A stretch of 64,000 nt of DNA, from contig CBDCME010000062.1 in NCBI GenBank assembly GCA_965218865.1, positions 103,170 to 167,169 on the forward strand. The letters run 5' to 3'. The translations under genes were made by a program, and so were the position numbers. The DNA is from CBDCME01 sp965218865. Lineage in GTDB: Bacteria > Pseudomonadota > Alphaproteobacteria > JAAXGF01. The notes below the pieces were generated by a model. It was not told where the DNA came from, searched no databases, and was given only the letters and a program-made list of their open reading frames with translations. Shown one piece after another: positions 50,238 through 61,812 of the stretch (its first letter is position 1; each line of letters starts with the position of its first letter).

Positions 50238-50750
50238 ATTAGTCGCCCCTGAAAAAACTGTAAGTCTTTGAAATTTCGAAATTTATTTTACGTTTAAAGT
50301 ATTGGATAATGCCGGGAACTGGCCTGTTTGGGAACGATTCCTGGTGATTTCCGATGCAACCTGAAAAGCGTTCGCGCGGCTCGGCCAGCGATTTGAGAGC
50401 ATCATCGAGCACGCTTTGGTGCGCCTGTCGGGGTTGATCGACTGGGCCTCGTTCGACGAGGCTTTCGGCAATTTCTACAAACCCATCGGCCGACCGGCGA
50501 AGCGAACACGTCTGATGGTGGGTTTGAGCTATTTGAAACACGTTCATGACGTTTCGGATGAGGAAGTCGTCGAGGGCTGGGTGGATAACCCTTATTGGCA
50601 ATACTTTTGCGGCGAAGAGTTTTTTCGCCATGACACCCCGATCGATCCGTCGTTGATGACGCGTTGGCGGGGGCGCATCGGGCCGGACGGGATGGAGCGG
50701 CTCTTGGCGGTGGCACCGGCGCTCAAGACATCAGGCAAACACGCACAATA
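50238..50750 (+). pseudogene. Remnant of a second IS5/IS1182-type element (N-terminal part)
   Basis: It starts AATTAGTCGCCCCTGAAAAA, similar to the ends of copies A-C but diverged. The frame then gives LVRLSGLIDWASFDEAFGNF, MVGLSYLKHVHDVSDEEVVEGWVDNPYWQYFCGEEFF and SLMTRWRGRIGPDGMERLL, the InsH-type N-terminal domain. It ends at TAA 50748-50750 before the catalytic domain. Its protein is only partly similar to the complete copies, so it is an older, different element. Confidence 0.75.
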
Positions 50751-50782
50751 AATCCCCTATTCCGTGACGGGTCGCGTTTCGC

Positions 50783-50862
50783 CTACCTCTTCGGCTTCCA
50801 TTCCCGCGCCAGACGTTGCGCCTCGGCGATCTGTTCGGGCGTCATTTTCTTATTGACGATTT
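50783..50862 (-). pseudogene. C-terminal fragment of a Sel1-repeat gene
   Basis: Minus-strand codons read VNKKMTPEQIAEAQRLAREWKPKR and a TAG at 50783-50785. This matches the ending of the Sel1 protein at 26762-27232 (MTPEQLAEAQRLAGEWTPK). A stop codon lies in frame just upstream, so this is an isolated remnant. Confidence 0.6.
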
Positions 50863-51405
50863 ACCTGACGATGTAAATGGAGGGATATCGGAAGGCATTC
50901 CAACCCGCATGAAATACCTCGCAAACGCTTGCGAGAGATGTTCCCTGTACTGTGGCAAAAGCCTCAGTCGGTTTAGAAATCCCGAAGCCCGCGCGCGAAC
51001 AAATGAAATTGGTAGTGAAAAAACTCTGCGGAAATCCACTATGCGAACCTCTTTTTGAAACCCATTCAAAGAACATTCTGCCAGCAAGTGGAATGGCGGC
51101 AGATTTCCTCGCCGCGCATCTTCCATACCTTTACGCGTTGCAAGATGAACCGGCTCTTTCAATTCCGACCGATTTGAAATCGTACAAAGTAGCGTTTCCT
51201 GTATTTTTTCTCTGCCTTTAACCATGTCACAGGTCTGGGAAAGGACAATTACATCCCTAGTTTCCACTCGGAAATGCACCTCTTGCGCCGTCCAATCAGA
51301 AAGCCCATCTGGCGGAATAAATACGGGACACCCCTCAAAAATATCCCCCTGCTCGATATCGTCACCGGTAACCACACCGAACCAAGGATATTTATCATCG
51401 TCCAT
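50842..51405 (-). CDS. Accessory hypothetical protein, gene 2 of a disrupted pair
   Basis: The start is at ATG 51405 (MDDDKYPWFGVVTGDDIEQG). The protein continues with DVIVLSQTCDMVKGREKIQ, ARRGNLPPFHLLAECSLNG, RIVDFRRVFSLPISFVRARASG and ends with RLLPQYREHLSQAFARYFMRVGMPSDIPPF. Composition is protein-like throughout and GC is low compared with host genes, suggesting transfer. The upstream gene's stop lies 12 bp before the start, so they form an operon. I believe this is a recurrent family of unknown function in accessory regions, but I cannot name it. The C-terminal ~10 codons may be altered at the edge of the Sel1 fragment. Confidence 0.6.
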   Translation of the reverse strand: MDDDKYPWFGVVTGDDIEQGDIFEGCPVFIPPDGLSDWTAQEVHFRVETRDVIVLSQTCDMVKGREKIQETLLCTISNRSELKEPVHLATRKGMEDARRGNLPPFHLLAECSLNGFQKEVRIVDFRRVFSLPISFVRARASGFLNRLRLLPQYREHLSQAFARYFMRVGMPSDIPPFTSSGKSSIRK

Positions 51406-51416
51406 GCGGTTTGCCG

Positions 51417-51707
51417 TTAGGATGCCCACGGATCATCGAAAGGGCTTGGCTTGCCGCGACCAATAAACTCTAGATTCACGGTGATTTCGTGTGCTGGACG
51501 GGAAGGCGGATCAGAAATGTAAATATCCCAATCAAGAATTTCATCGCTCTGGCCCTGAAGGATCGGTTTATTGAGGAATAATGATAAGCAATACTCTCGT
51601 ATGGAATCGGCAAAGATATCTCTTTTTTCACCAAATTTGTCTCTTGTATTCACCATTATTGAAAAATCTTGCGCTATACGTTTGTAAAAAATAACCTGAT
51701 TACGCAT
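51417..51707 (-). pseudogene. Accessory hypothetical gene 1, cut by IS1595 copy 2
   Basis: The natural part reads VIFYKRIAQDFSIMVNTRDKFGEKRDIF, REYCLSLFLNKPIL, DEILDWDIYISDPP and ends EITVNLEFIGRGKPSPFDDPWAS. Upstream is the IS1595 end. The IS end itself supplies GGAGG and ATG (51707), adding MRNQ in frame, so a 96-residue truncated protein could still be made. The 52715-52847 segment and the 54369-54679 fragment may be the rest of this gene (see findings). Confidence 0.6.
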
Positions 51708-52714
51708 TTTCCTCCGAGGATTTGGTATGGTACAAAAAGTGAACATCCGGTGGTTTTTCAGGAGGTTTGCGATGTCGAGGAATGCGGTTCAGTTGGGGTT
51801 GAGTTTGGGGCGGTTTCGTGAACTTAGCGAGGAGAAATGCCGGGCGGTGGTATTCGGCTGGCGCTGGCCGAAGGGTTTTGTTTGTCCCCGCTGTGCCGGT
51901 GATCGCTACAGCGAGCACAAGAGTCGGCGGCTGTATCAGTGCAGCGGCTGCCATTACCAGGTGTCGTTGACGGCGGGGACGATCTTTCATGCGACCCACC
52001 TGGCGCTGATCGTATGGTTCGAGGCGCTCTACCTGATCAGCCAGTCGAAGAAAGGGATTTCCAGCCTCGAATTGGGGCGCCGGCTCGGGGTCAGCTACAA
52101 TACGGCGTGGAAGATGCATCACAAACTGATGCAGGTGATGCTTGAACGCGAGGAAAACAAGCCGCTGGGCGGCGAGGGCAAGCGGATCTAGATCGACGAC
52201 GCCTATCTGGGGGGCGCCCGGCGCGGCGGTAAGCGGGGCCGTGGCGCACCCGGCAAAACGCCTTTCGTGGCCGCCGTGGAAACCACCGCCGAGGGTCGGC
52301 CGCACCGGCTCAAGCTCACCCGGGTGAAGGGCTTCCGCAAGGCAGAGATCGAGAAAATGTCGCGCCGCGTCTTGACCCCGGGAAGCACCGTCGTCAGCGA
52401 CGGCCTGAGCTGCTTCACCGCCGTCACCGCGGCTGGCTGCAGCCATTATCCCGCCGTTACCGGCAGCGGACCCCAGGCCGCCAAATGGGCCGCCTTCAAA
52501 TGGGTCAATACGACCCTCGGTAACGTCAAGAACAGCCTCCGCGGGACCCCATCCGTCCCAAGCACGCACCGCGATACCTGGCCCAGTTCGAATACCGCTT
52601 CAATCGCCGCTACCGCCTGGACGAGATGATCCCCCGCCTCGCCTGGGCCGCCCTACGCACCCCGCCCATGCCCTACAACCTCCTCAAACTCGCGGAGCAA
52701 AGTGCGTAATCAGG
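51695..52714 (+). mobile_element. IS1595-family insertion sequence, copy 2 (complete ends)
   Basis: The ends are CCTGATTACGCA at 51695 and its complement ending 52714 (1020 bp). No clear 8-bp target duplication can be seen. Flanks are AT-rich on both sides. Confidence 0.88.
51727..52709 (+). pseudogene. IS1595-family transposase with amber stop and frameshift
   Basis: Codons 1-154 are identical to copy 1. TAG at 52189-52191 precedes IDDAYLGGARRGGK. The frame continues with VAAVETTAEGRPH, VSDGLSCFTAV and KWVNTTLGNVKNSLRG, then shifts near 52545-52560. The correct C-terminus (KHAPRYLAQFEYRFNRRYRL, PPMPYNLLKLAEQSA) is in the next frame, because a short stretch around TYHAI is deleted. This copy cannot make a complete protein. 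Confidence 0.82.
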
Positions 52715-52906
52715 TTATAAATTTTACTATATTTTTGTAGTATATCTGAAATATTTGGGCCGATGGAATTCCAATCGGGTTGTCGCTCTTCGGAAGAAGA
52801 ATGAGGGTCCCGCGTCGCCGTCCCAAAGGGCGCATCATCAACAGATTGACGTAAAGTATGACCACTTATACATGGTTAACCGTTGGTGATTCCGTGTCGG
52901 TTTGAA
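52715..52906. other. AT-rich segment between IS1595 and IS256
   Basis: 192 bp. A minus-strand frame reads DDAPFGTATRDPHSSSEERQPDWNSIGPNISDILQKYSKIY towards the IS1595 junction. It could be the middle of the gene whose 3' part is at 51417-51694. The other half of the segment has stops in all frames. No start or ribosome site. Confidence 0.35.
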
Positions 52907-54368
52907 GGCAATGTCCCGGCTGATGTTGAAAAAGTGAGGTAGGCGTCATTCGCCTGGAACCGTTAGGCTCTGGGTGTTGAATCCATCAAGGAGAACGACG
53001 CCATGACCAAGACTACACGGAACAGCCGCCGTTCGAAACTGTTGGAGATCCCGCTTCCGCTGTTGCCGCCGGCCTTGCCGGAGGCTTTTGATGATCTGCG
53101 CATGAGCGTGGATCGCTTTTGCCTGTTGGCCGGGGTGGAGACCCTGGGCGAGATGCTGGACGAGGATAGCGAGGTGCTCTGCGGAGCGCGCCACGCCCGC
53201 ACGGCCGAGCGGCAGGGCCATCGCTGGGGGACAACCCAGAGCGAGATTGCCTATCACGGGGGCAAGGTGAAGCTGACGCGCCCGCGGGTGCGCGATCTTG
53301 CGGGCAAGGAGATGAGCTTGCCGAGCTGGGAGTTGCTCTCGGACCCGGCGCTTTTGCAGTCCTGGGCGATGAACATCATGCTGCTTACGGTTTCGACCCG
53401 CAAGTACGCGCGCGCCGTGCGCCTGCCCGGCGAGGCCAGCGGCGACTTGCCGGCACGCGCGGGCGATGCGACCTCGAAGTCCGCGGTCTCGCGGCGCTTC
53501 GTGGCCATGACGCGCAAGAAGCTGAAGGCCCTCCTGGCCAGCGACCTTTCGGATCTCGATCTCCTGGTCATCCAGATCGACGGGCTGCACGTCGGCGATC
53601 ACGTGTTGCTGGCAGCTATTGGCATCGACGGCGCGGGCGAGAAGCATGTTCTAGGCCTGGCCGAAGGTGCCACGGAGAATGCCGCCACGGTGCAGGCGCT
53701 GCTCGACAACCTGACCGCCCGCGGCCTCGACCCGGAAGTGCCCCGGCTCTTCATCGTCGACGGCGCCAAGGCGCTCTCCAAGGCGATCAAGCGGACCTTC
53801 GGGCCGGTGGCCGCCCTCCAGCGCTGCCAGGTCCACAAGGGCCGCAACATCATCGAGCGCCTCGACGAAAGCCTTCATGCCGGCGTCAAGAAGGCGCTCA
53901 GGCAAGCCTGGGACCAAGACGATGCCGAGAAAGCCGAACGCCTCATGAAGAACCTGGCGCGCCGCCTGGAGACCGAGGCCCCCGGCGTTTCGGCTTCCAT
54001 CCTGGAGGGCCTGGATGAGATCCTCACCGTGATCCGCTTGGGCCTGCCGCCCAAGCTCAGGCGCTCCTTGGCCTGCACCAACGCCATCGAGAATGCCTTG
54101 GGAACGGTCAGGATGGTGCAGCACAATGTCAAGCGCTGGCGCAACGCCGAGATGGCCTTGCGATGGACCGCCGCCGGCCTCCTGGAAGCCCAAAAGACCT
54201 CCGTCGCCTCAAGGCCTACCGGCAACTCCCCATCCTCAGAGCTGCCCTCGAGGATCACGTGAAAAAGGCAAAAGCGAAAAGCGCCATTGAAACCATCAAA
54301 GAGGCCGCCTAGCCTCGAAGCCCAACCATGCCTGCCTCGCTTTTTTCAACAGAGCATGGGACATCGCC
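52907..54368 (+). mobile_element. IS256-family insertion sequence, copy B
   Basis: The ends are GGCAATGTCCC (52907) and the complement of GGCGATGTCCC (54368). It is one base shorter than copy A because of a deleted T. The flanking 8-mers GGTTTGAA and TGGTAATT differ, so no target duplication survives. This suggests an adjacent rearrangement or deletion. Confidence 0.88.
53003..54262 (+). pseudogene. IS256-family transposase, C-terminus frameshifted
   Basis: Identical to the 6544-7854 protein up to ...LLEAQKT. It then loses one T (AAGACCTCCG for AAGACCTTCCG, near 54200) and ends in an unrelated tail (SVASRPTGNSPSS) instead of FRRLKAYRQLPILRAALEDH. Asp, Asp and Glu catalytic positions are retained, so partial activity cannot be excluded. 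It differs from copy A at a few other positions (Leu/Arg in NSRLS/RRS, Gly/Ala in DLG/DLA). Confidence 0.82.
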
Positions 54369-54679
54369 TGGTAATTTACATGTGGCAAGGTTGTTATGTA
54401 TTTTGAGGAAACACCTATTATTTCAGAGTCTTCCATATTTTCTGGGGGTAAATTGTCAACAAACGTAATTTTATTAATTTCTGCGGTAAAGACAAACCTA
54501 CCCATGTATTTCACGATAGCGAACGGCGGCGTGCACACTGGTTCCTCATCCGGTTCCCAGTCAGCAGGCACGATCTTGTTAACCTTCAGGAAAGTGTGAT
54601 GCAAAAGCGTCGGATTGTGCGTTTCGGCGGTAACAACGACAGACGCGTTAACGATTTCAAGATTTATTTGTTCGGACAC
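54369..54679 (-). pseudogene. Accessory hypothetical gene, 3' part removed by IS256
   Basis: From ATG 54679 about 104 codons read MSEQINLEIVNASVVVTAETHN, LLHHTFLKVNKIVPADWEPDEE, FAIVKYMGRFVFTAEINKITFVDNLP and end ...YITTLPHVNYQ at the IS256 edge. The composition is protein-like and AT-richer than host genes. The family is not certain. The first ~100 residues would be the N-terminal half of a ~250-residue protein whose C-terminal half may be the 51417-51694 fragment. Confidence 0.55.
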
Positions 54680-54960
54680 TGCCAGCGTATCCCTGCAAGC
54701 TCAACCTTGGCTGAAACGCAAATCACGAACTCCCAAATATAAGAGTTTGCGCCGTCCTGATCATGGAGACAGATTCGCTCGAAAAAATTGGTGCTGACCG
54801 TTACGCCCCATTGTAGGCTCCCCCTCTTATACCCCCCCTATATGGGATGTAACGCTGTAACGCTTAACTTCTTCACTCGGCAAGCAGGAATAGAGGGCGG
54901 AATAACTGCTCGTGTGTTCCGATTGGTGACGGCGGCGGGGGCAAAATGCCGGAATCGTGT
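54680..54960. other. AT-rich non-coding interval
   Basis: 281 bp between the truncated accessory gene and the zinc-finger-like gene. Short plus-strand frames lack ribosome sites. It should hold the promoter of the minus-strand accessory gene starting at 54679. Confidence 0.35.
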
Positions 54961-55164
54961 TCACCGTGGCTCAGGCAAACACGCGGGTTTAATATCGGCC
55001 AATCGGACCGATCCCCTTTCCCATTGAAGGTTCGCCCAGGCGCGAATCGCACTTTCGAACGATCGCGGGCACGATGGTGAGCAAAAAATTTGCCGTTTGC
55101 CAGCAGCGCGGCGGCGAAACGGCATTTCGCACCATTCGCGAATTTCAGGCTTCGCGGCCGTCAT
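54961..55164 (-). CDS. Small Cys-containing phage-type protein
   Basis: The 67 residues from ATG 55164 include EWCEMPFRRRAAGKRQIFCSPSCPRSFE and AIRAWANLQWERGSVRLADIKPACL. Cys residues at a spacing that suggests a zinc-ribbon-like fold (C...C-x3-C) are visible. The start overlaps the upstream helicase stop as ATGA (55161-55164), strong evidence that both were real coupled genes. Small zinc-ribbon proteins with the segment KRQIFCSPxC are common in phage and prophage gene clusters of alphaproteobacteria. Function unknown. Confidence 0.6.
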   Translation of the reverse strand: MTAAKPEIREWCEMPFRRRAAGKRQIFCSPSCPRSFESAIRAWANLQWERGSVRLADIKPACLPEPR

Positions 55165-55525
55165 CGCCGGGCCGTTCGGTTTCTCGCTGACCGAGGTTCC
55201 GAATAACAGCCCGTGACCACGTCGTAACCAAGCTCGATTTTGCCAATCCTGCCGACACTCTTAAAACGAACTTTGCAGACGCGAATTTTTGCCGCCGGTG
55301 GGCAGCGTTGGGGATCGCGGTGGACGACGAGACCGACGTCAGCTTTGTTCGCCCAGTTCGCGGAGCCGGAAATGTCGTAAAGGTTGGGGACCGGGATTTC
55401 CCCGTCTACCCCACGTCTCAACTTCGCGGGTGCGCCACGAACCAGTCGTGGACGCCTTGAACGAGTGAACTTTGTTTCAAGATCTGACATTTCCGCAGAC
55501 GGCTGCGCGCGTAAACAAGAAATAA
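55161..55525 (-). pseudogene. Phage-type DnaB/Twinkle-like helicase, C-terminal fragment
   Basis: The fragment begins at the IS630 copy C edge. The last ~75 codons read LRRGVDGEIPVPNLYDISGSANWANKADVGLVVHRD, KIRVCKVRFKSVGRIGKIELGYDVVTGCY, a pattern of the C-terminal part of primase-helicase/RecA-fold helicases (tLYDISGSanWxNKaDxGlvvhRd). Just upstream, another frame reads VQGVHDWFVAHPR (the conserved VAHP motif), so a frameshift lies between them. The N-terminal primase and Walker A are missing. A defective prophage fragment is likely. Confidence 0.6.
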
Positions 55526-56509
55526 TACCAACCGCCCTTAACATTGCCTTGTGCGAGCCCACGCTCTGAGGCCGATGGACATGATCTTCCAAGGTTTGTC
55601 GGTCAGGTTGTTCCAGGCTTGGCAAGAGGCCTCGACGATGGCTTCATAGGAGTCGAAGACACGATTGGAGAGCCAGTTCTGGCGGAGGTATTGCCAGACA
55701 TTTTCGGCGGGATTGAGCTCCGGGGACTTGGGTGGCAAAGGCACGAGGGAGATGTTCTCCGGGATGCCGAGTTTGGCAGTGGTGTGCCATGCGGCTTGGT
55801 CGAGCAGCACGACGGCATGGGCGTTTGGGGCAACGGCCCGGCTGATTTCCTCGAGATGCAGGTCCATGGCTTCAGTATTGGCGCGCGGCATGACCAGCGC
55901 CGCGCCCTCACCGCGCTCGGGGCAGATGGCGCCGAAGAGATACGCCGAAGAGGTCCGTAGGTCCTTGACCTGGCGCGGGCGCGCGGAAATATGCGAGAAC
56001 CCGAGCGCGGCCAGCAGCTTGCCGACGCTCCGCTCGTGATAGTCCACGCCGAAGCGCGTTCGGATCAGTTGCTTGAGATCGATGCAGCGCCAGCGCACGA
56101 CCCCATCCCGTTCGGGATCGGGACCGGCCTCGATAGCCCGCGAAAGCGCCGCCATTTGCGACGGCGTCAACCGACGCAACGCCCCGTTCGGCTTGCGGTC
56201 GATCAGACCGGCCGGACCTCCCGCGTTGAACCGGTGAACCCAGTCCCGCAACGTCTGCCGATCCATGCCGCCAATACCCGCCGCGCACGCTCGATCCATC
56301 CCATCGTAGATGGCCGCCATCGACAAAAGCCGTCGCGCCTGGTTCCCATCATCGCTCCGTGCCGCAAGAACACGGACTCTTTCAGCATCAAAGTCGTTTC
56401 GCAAAGGAATCGTTGGCATTGAACACACTCCCTTGTTGCCAACAACCTTGAATCACACAAAACCTAGCGTGTAAACCTTTGCGCGAGTCAAACTCGCGGG
56501 CGGTTGGTA
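55526..56509 (-). mobile_element. IS630-family insertion sequence, copy C (internally deleted)
   Basis: Both ends and TA flanks are intact, but the element is 984 bp, 184 bp shorter than copies A and B. The deletion lies between direct repeats TGGCGCGGGCGCG (positions 4551-4563 and 4735-4747 in copy A). Only one repeat remains here at 55971-55983. Confidence 0.9.
55538..56428 (-). pseudogene. IS630 transposase fused into one frame by deletion, catalytic Asp lost
   Basis: The 296-codon frame joins orfA (...SHISARPR) directly to orfB (QVKDLRTSSAYLFG...) without needing the frameshift. The 184-bp deletion removed the slippery A run and the FQDEMRVG segment with the first catalytic Asp. The second Asp (LLDQAAW) and the Glu (ELNPAENVW) remain. 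A DNA-binding but inactive, possibly inhibitory protein is predicted. Confidence 0.8.
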
Positions 56510-56553
56510 TAAGACGGGCCGCCGATTTAAATTACACGGTTCATCGCGAGCCC

Positions 56554-57294
56554 TCAGAAATCCTCGCCGCGGCGGAGGTTGTGGACGGCGAGGACGGGGC
56601 CGTCGCCGCGCGCCTGGACGATGATGGCGCAGCCGCCGCCGGGGATCTCCTCGCCGGCGGACATTTGGGCGGGGGAGAGGGGGATTTCGATGGGCTTTCC
56701 GGTCCATTCGCCGATTTTGCTGAGGGCGCGGACGACGTTGAAATTCGTCAGGCGGACGCCGCGGTTCTCGCCCCGGGGGATTTCGGTGGTGTGGGTGGCG
56801 TCGTAGCGGGCGAGCCAGACGACCGCCGGCTCTGGCGCGGTGCCCTCGGAGAGGGCGAGGACAACGCCGCCGTCGGGGGCCGGGGAAGCGGTGATCTCGA
56901 GGGGATCCCCAGCCGCGTCCTGGCTGTGGGCGATGGCCCGGTCGACCGCCGTCCGGTCGGAGCCGACCGCGTGGACGACGCCGTCGACGACGATCTGGGG
57001 CGTGTAGACGCGGCCCTGGGCCAGGCGCCAGCCGTAATCGCGTTGGCGCTGGGTCGTCGCGTCGGTGGCGAAGGGGTCGCGCCAGCCGATGTAATCCCAA
57101 TAGTTGACGTGGAAAGACAAGGCAACGACGTCGTCGCGCTGGGCCAACTCACCGAGATAGGCGTCGGCGGGGGGACAGGACGAGCAGCCCTGGGAAGTGA
57201 ACAGCTCGACCAGCGTTGCTGCGGCGACCGTCGAGACGCGCGCGGCGCCGAGCAAGGTGGCCGTAATCATCAGGAGGCGAAGGCTGGTGCGCAT
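56554..57294 (-). CDS. DUF1223 family secreted thioredoxin-like protein
   Basis: The start is at Met 57294 (MRTSLRLLMITATLLGAARVSTVAAA, a signal peptide). The 246-residue protein has VELFTSQGCSSCPPADAYLGELAQRDDVVALSFHVNYWDYIGWRDPF, the DUF1223 signature with a CSSC motif, then YTPQIVVDGVVHAVGSDR. The family is exported, of thioredoxin-like fold, and may be a thiol-disulfide protein. The specific role is unknown. It lies downstream of aconitase (gap 69 bp, same strand). Confidence 0.9.
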   Translation of the reverse strand: MRTSLRLLMITATLLGAARVSTVAAATLVELFTSQGCSSCPPADAYLGELAQRDDVVALSFHVNYWDYIGWRDPFATDATTQRQRDYGWRLAQGRVYTPQIVVDGVVHAVGSDRTAVDRAIAHSQDAAGDPLEITASPAPDGGVVLALSEGTAPEPAVVWLARYDATHTTEIPRGENRGVRLTNFNVVRALSKIGEWTGKPIEIPLSPAQMSAGEEIPGGGCAIIVQARGDGPVLAVHNLRRGEDF

Positions 57295-57363
57295 ACGGTT
57301 ACGATAATCACGGCAGCCAACCGGCACCAATCACATTTCGGTTAGCACTCCGCGAGCGCCGCC

Positions 57364-60117
<2,754 letters not shown>

Positions 60118-60392
60118 GGTGCGGTCTCCCCTCGTGAAGTTCTCTTGGTTCCGGCGTTCCCGCATCAGAAGCACGGCGCTGCATTCTAGGCATTCCGCCC
60201 CCGGGCTCAAACGAATTGTCGGGAGCGCGCGCCCCCCGCTTCCAACAAATTCGTAAGGCCGGCCCGATCGGGGTCGATAATGCTCTCTCGGCGCGCCGCG
60301 GTCGCCCTGCGGCCGAAGCCATAATCGCCTGATTCAAATTCGAGGAAGGGCGGAAAATCTCCTTTCGCCGAGTGCGGCTCAAGGTTAACTTA

Positions 60393-60533
60393 GGGTCTGT
60401 TCGAAAATGCGCGTCCGCGCATTGGTTGCGTCTGTTCCGGCCCTCTCCCCCTCCCGGCCACCCACGTGAGTATGCTGATATGGGTGGCCGGGAGGGGGAG
60501 AGGGCCGGCGCCGCGAGTTTTCGAACAGACTGT
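60393..60533 (-). repeat. Double-hairpin repeat, copy 7
   Basis: Reverse orientation, full length. Long arms CCGGCCCTCTCCCCCTCCCG and complement are perfectly paired, and the loop reads as in copy 2 (CACGTGAGTATGCTGATATG). The second hairpin TGCGCGTCCGCGCA is perfect. Ends TCTGTTCGAAAA and TTTTCGAACAGACTGT. It lies in the aconitase promoter-side region. Confidence 0.9.
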
Positions 60534-60683
60534 TAGGGAAGATCGTGCGGGACAGTGGAATTCACCGACGCGATTTTTTGATCCGGCATCGACATTTTTT
60601 GAGTTTCAACTTCAAGTCGAAACCACGGAATCTTTTGCGCCCCGAGGGAAGGATGCGCGCATACGCATTGAAGGAGTTTGGAG

Positions 60684-61190
60684 ATTAATCCGCCCCGGAA
60701 TATCTTGGCCATGGGCGTCCTTGCCGCCGGCCTGGCCGTGGCGCCGGCGCGGGCCGGCAGCGTTATCCAGCTGACCCATGTCGCCTGTCAGTTCGTCGAG
60801 GCGGAGAACGGCGTCAACCACCATTTCAAGGCGGCCTCGCCGGAGGAATGCAGGACCATCAACGACGAGAGCGGCGAGCAACGGCTGCGTAACGCGCGGA
60901 CGATGACGCTCAGCCCCGGATTATATACCTTCCGGGTCACCAACAAGAACGTGCCCTACGCGCTCGGCTTTTGGATCCGCGAGAGCGATTACGATTGGCG
61001 TTATCTGATCCACAAACTGACCAAATTCAGCCTCCACACCGAGGATGTCCTCGATCAAGGCCAGACGGAAGAGTACGAAGTCGACTTCAAGGAAGGCGAA
61101 TACCTTTTCTCGGGCCCCTTCAATCCAACCCCGGAATACCGTCTCCACGTCACCCGCGACGGCAGCCCCTCGACCGGCGTCAGCTGGTAG
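60684..61190 (+). CDS. Periplasmic hypothetical protein with ATT at the expected start
   Basis: The frame from ATT 60684 is preceded by AAGGAG at a seven-base spacing and gives a good signal peptide (NPPRNILAMGVLAAGLAVAPARA). Standard alternatives are TTG 60678 (spacing too short) or ATG 60711 (mid-signal). The mature ~145 residues read VIQLTHVACQFVEAENGVNHHF, ARTMTLSPGLYTFRVTNKNVPYALGFWIRES and EYEVDFKEGEYLFSGPFNPTPEYRLHV, a beta-sandwich-like composition resembling cupredoxin-type or DUF periplasmic proteins. No copper ligand set was identified. Confidence 0.65.
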   Translation: MNPPRNILAMGVLAAGLAVAPARAGSVIQLTHVACQFVEAENGVNHHFKAASPEECRTINDESGEQRLRNARTMTLSPGLYTFRVTNKNVPYALGFWIRESDYDWRYLIHKLTKFSLHTEDVLDQGQTEEYEVDFKEGEYLFSGPFNPTPEYRLHVTRDGSPSTGVSW

Positions 61191-61329
61191 GCGGGAATAC
61201 CCGGGAAGCGCATCCGCCAGCAGAGAAAACCAAGCGCTGGCACGCTTTATCCAGATCAACGCCGGCTAGGGGAAAACCCCCGAAACCGCCGGTGTTCCGC
61301 CGGAAAAAATTTCTTCTTCGAGGGCTTAA

Positions 61330-61462
61330 TTGTCTGTTCGAAAATGCGCATCCGCGCATTTTTTGCGTCTGTCCCTCTCCCCCTCCCGGCCACCCACGAG
61401 AGGTTGCTGATAGGGGTGGCCGGGAGGGGGCGGGGGCCGGCGCCGCGGGTTTTTGAACAGAG
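61330..61462 (-). repeat. Double-hairpin repeat, copy 8
   Basis: Reverse orientation. The second hairpin is TGCGCATCCGCGCA (one mismatch). Long arms are partly unmatched (CTCTCCCCC against GGGGGCGGG), and the left end is eroded (TTTTTGAACAGAG). Confidence 0.85.
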
Positions 61463-61812
61463 TTCGAAGTGGGGCGGCCTGACGGCAATTCGGCGAAGCG
61501 AAACGATCGGACGAGAGTACGGCGGACCGGAAAACGATACTCCCCACCGGGAGGTCCCCGGAAGACTGGCTTTCGCAGGAACGGCCCCCGCGGGTCGGTC
61601 CCCCCGGGGGCTGGACTTCCGAAGGCCTGTCTCCACGGATCGTGCCTCCCCGCTCTCTCCGATGAGAACCGACACTCCCGAGGCCCGCTCCCGCCGTATT
61701 TGGGCGTGCGGTTGATGTCCGTTCGTGGGAAGGACATCTCGCCGTGCCAGGGCCGTGACTTGGGTGCTGAAATCTGCTACCCACGGATGCTCAATCGCCC
61801 GGGAGGGGCGCC
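61463..61812. other. GC-rich interval upstream of hisI, no supported gene
   Basis: 350 bp with several short GC-rich inverted stretches (e.g. GGTCCCCGG, CCCCCGGGGG). No protein-like frame. The hisI promoter should be near its 3' end, but no clear element was seen. Confidence 0.4.

Noticed and set aside
61463..61812. Group II intron or riboswitch upstream of hisI
   Set aside because: Several GC-rich inverted stretches are present, but no domain V-like hairpin, aptamer core or reverse transcriptase could be identified.
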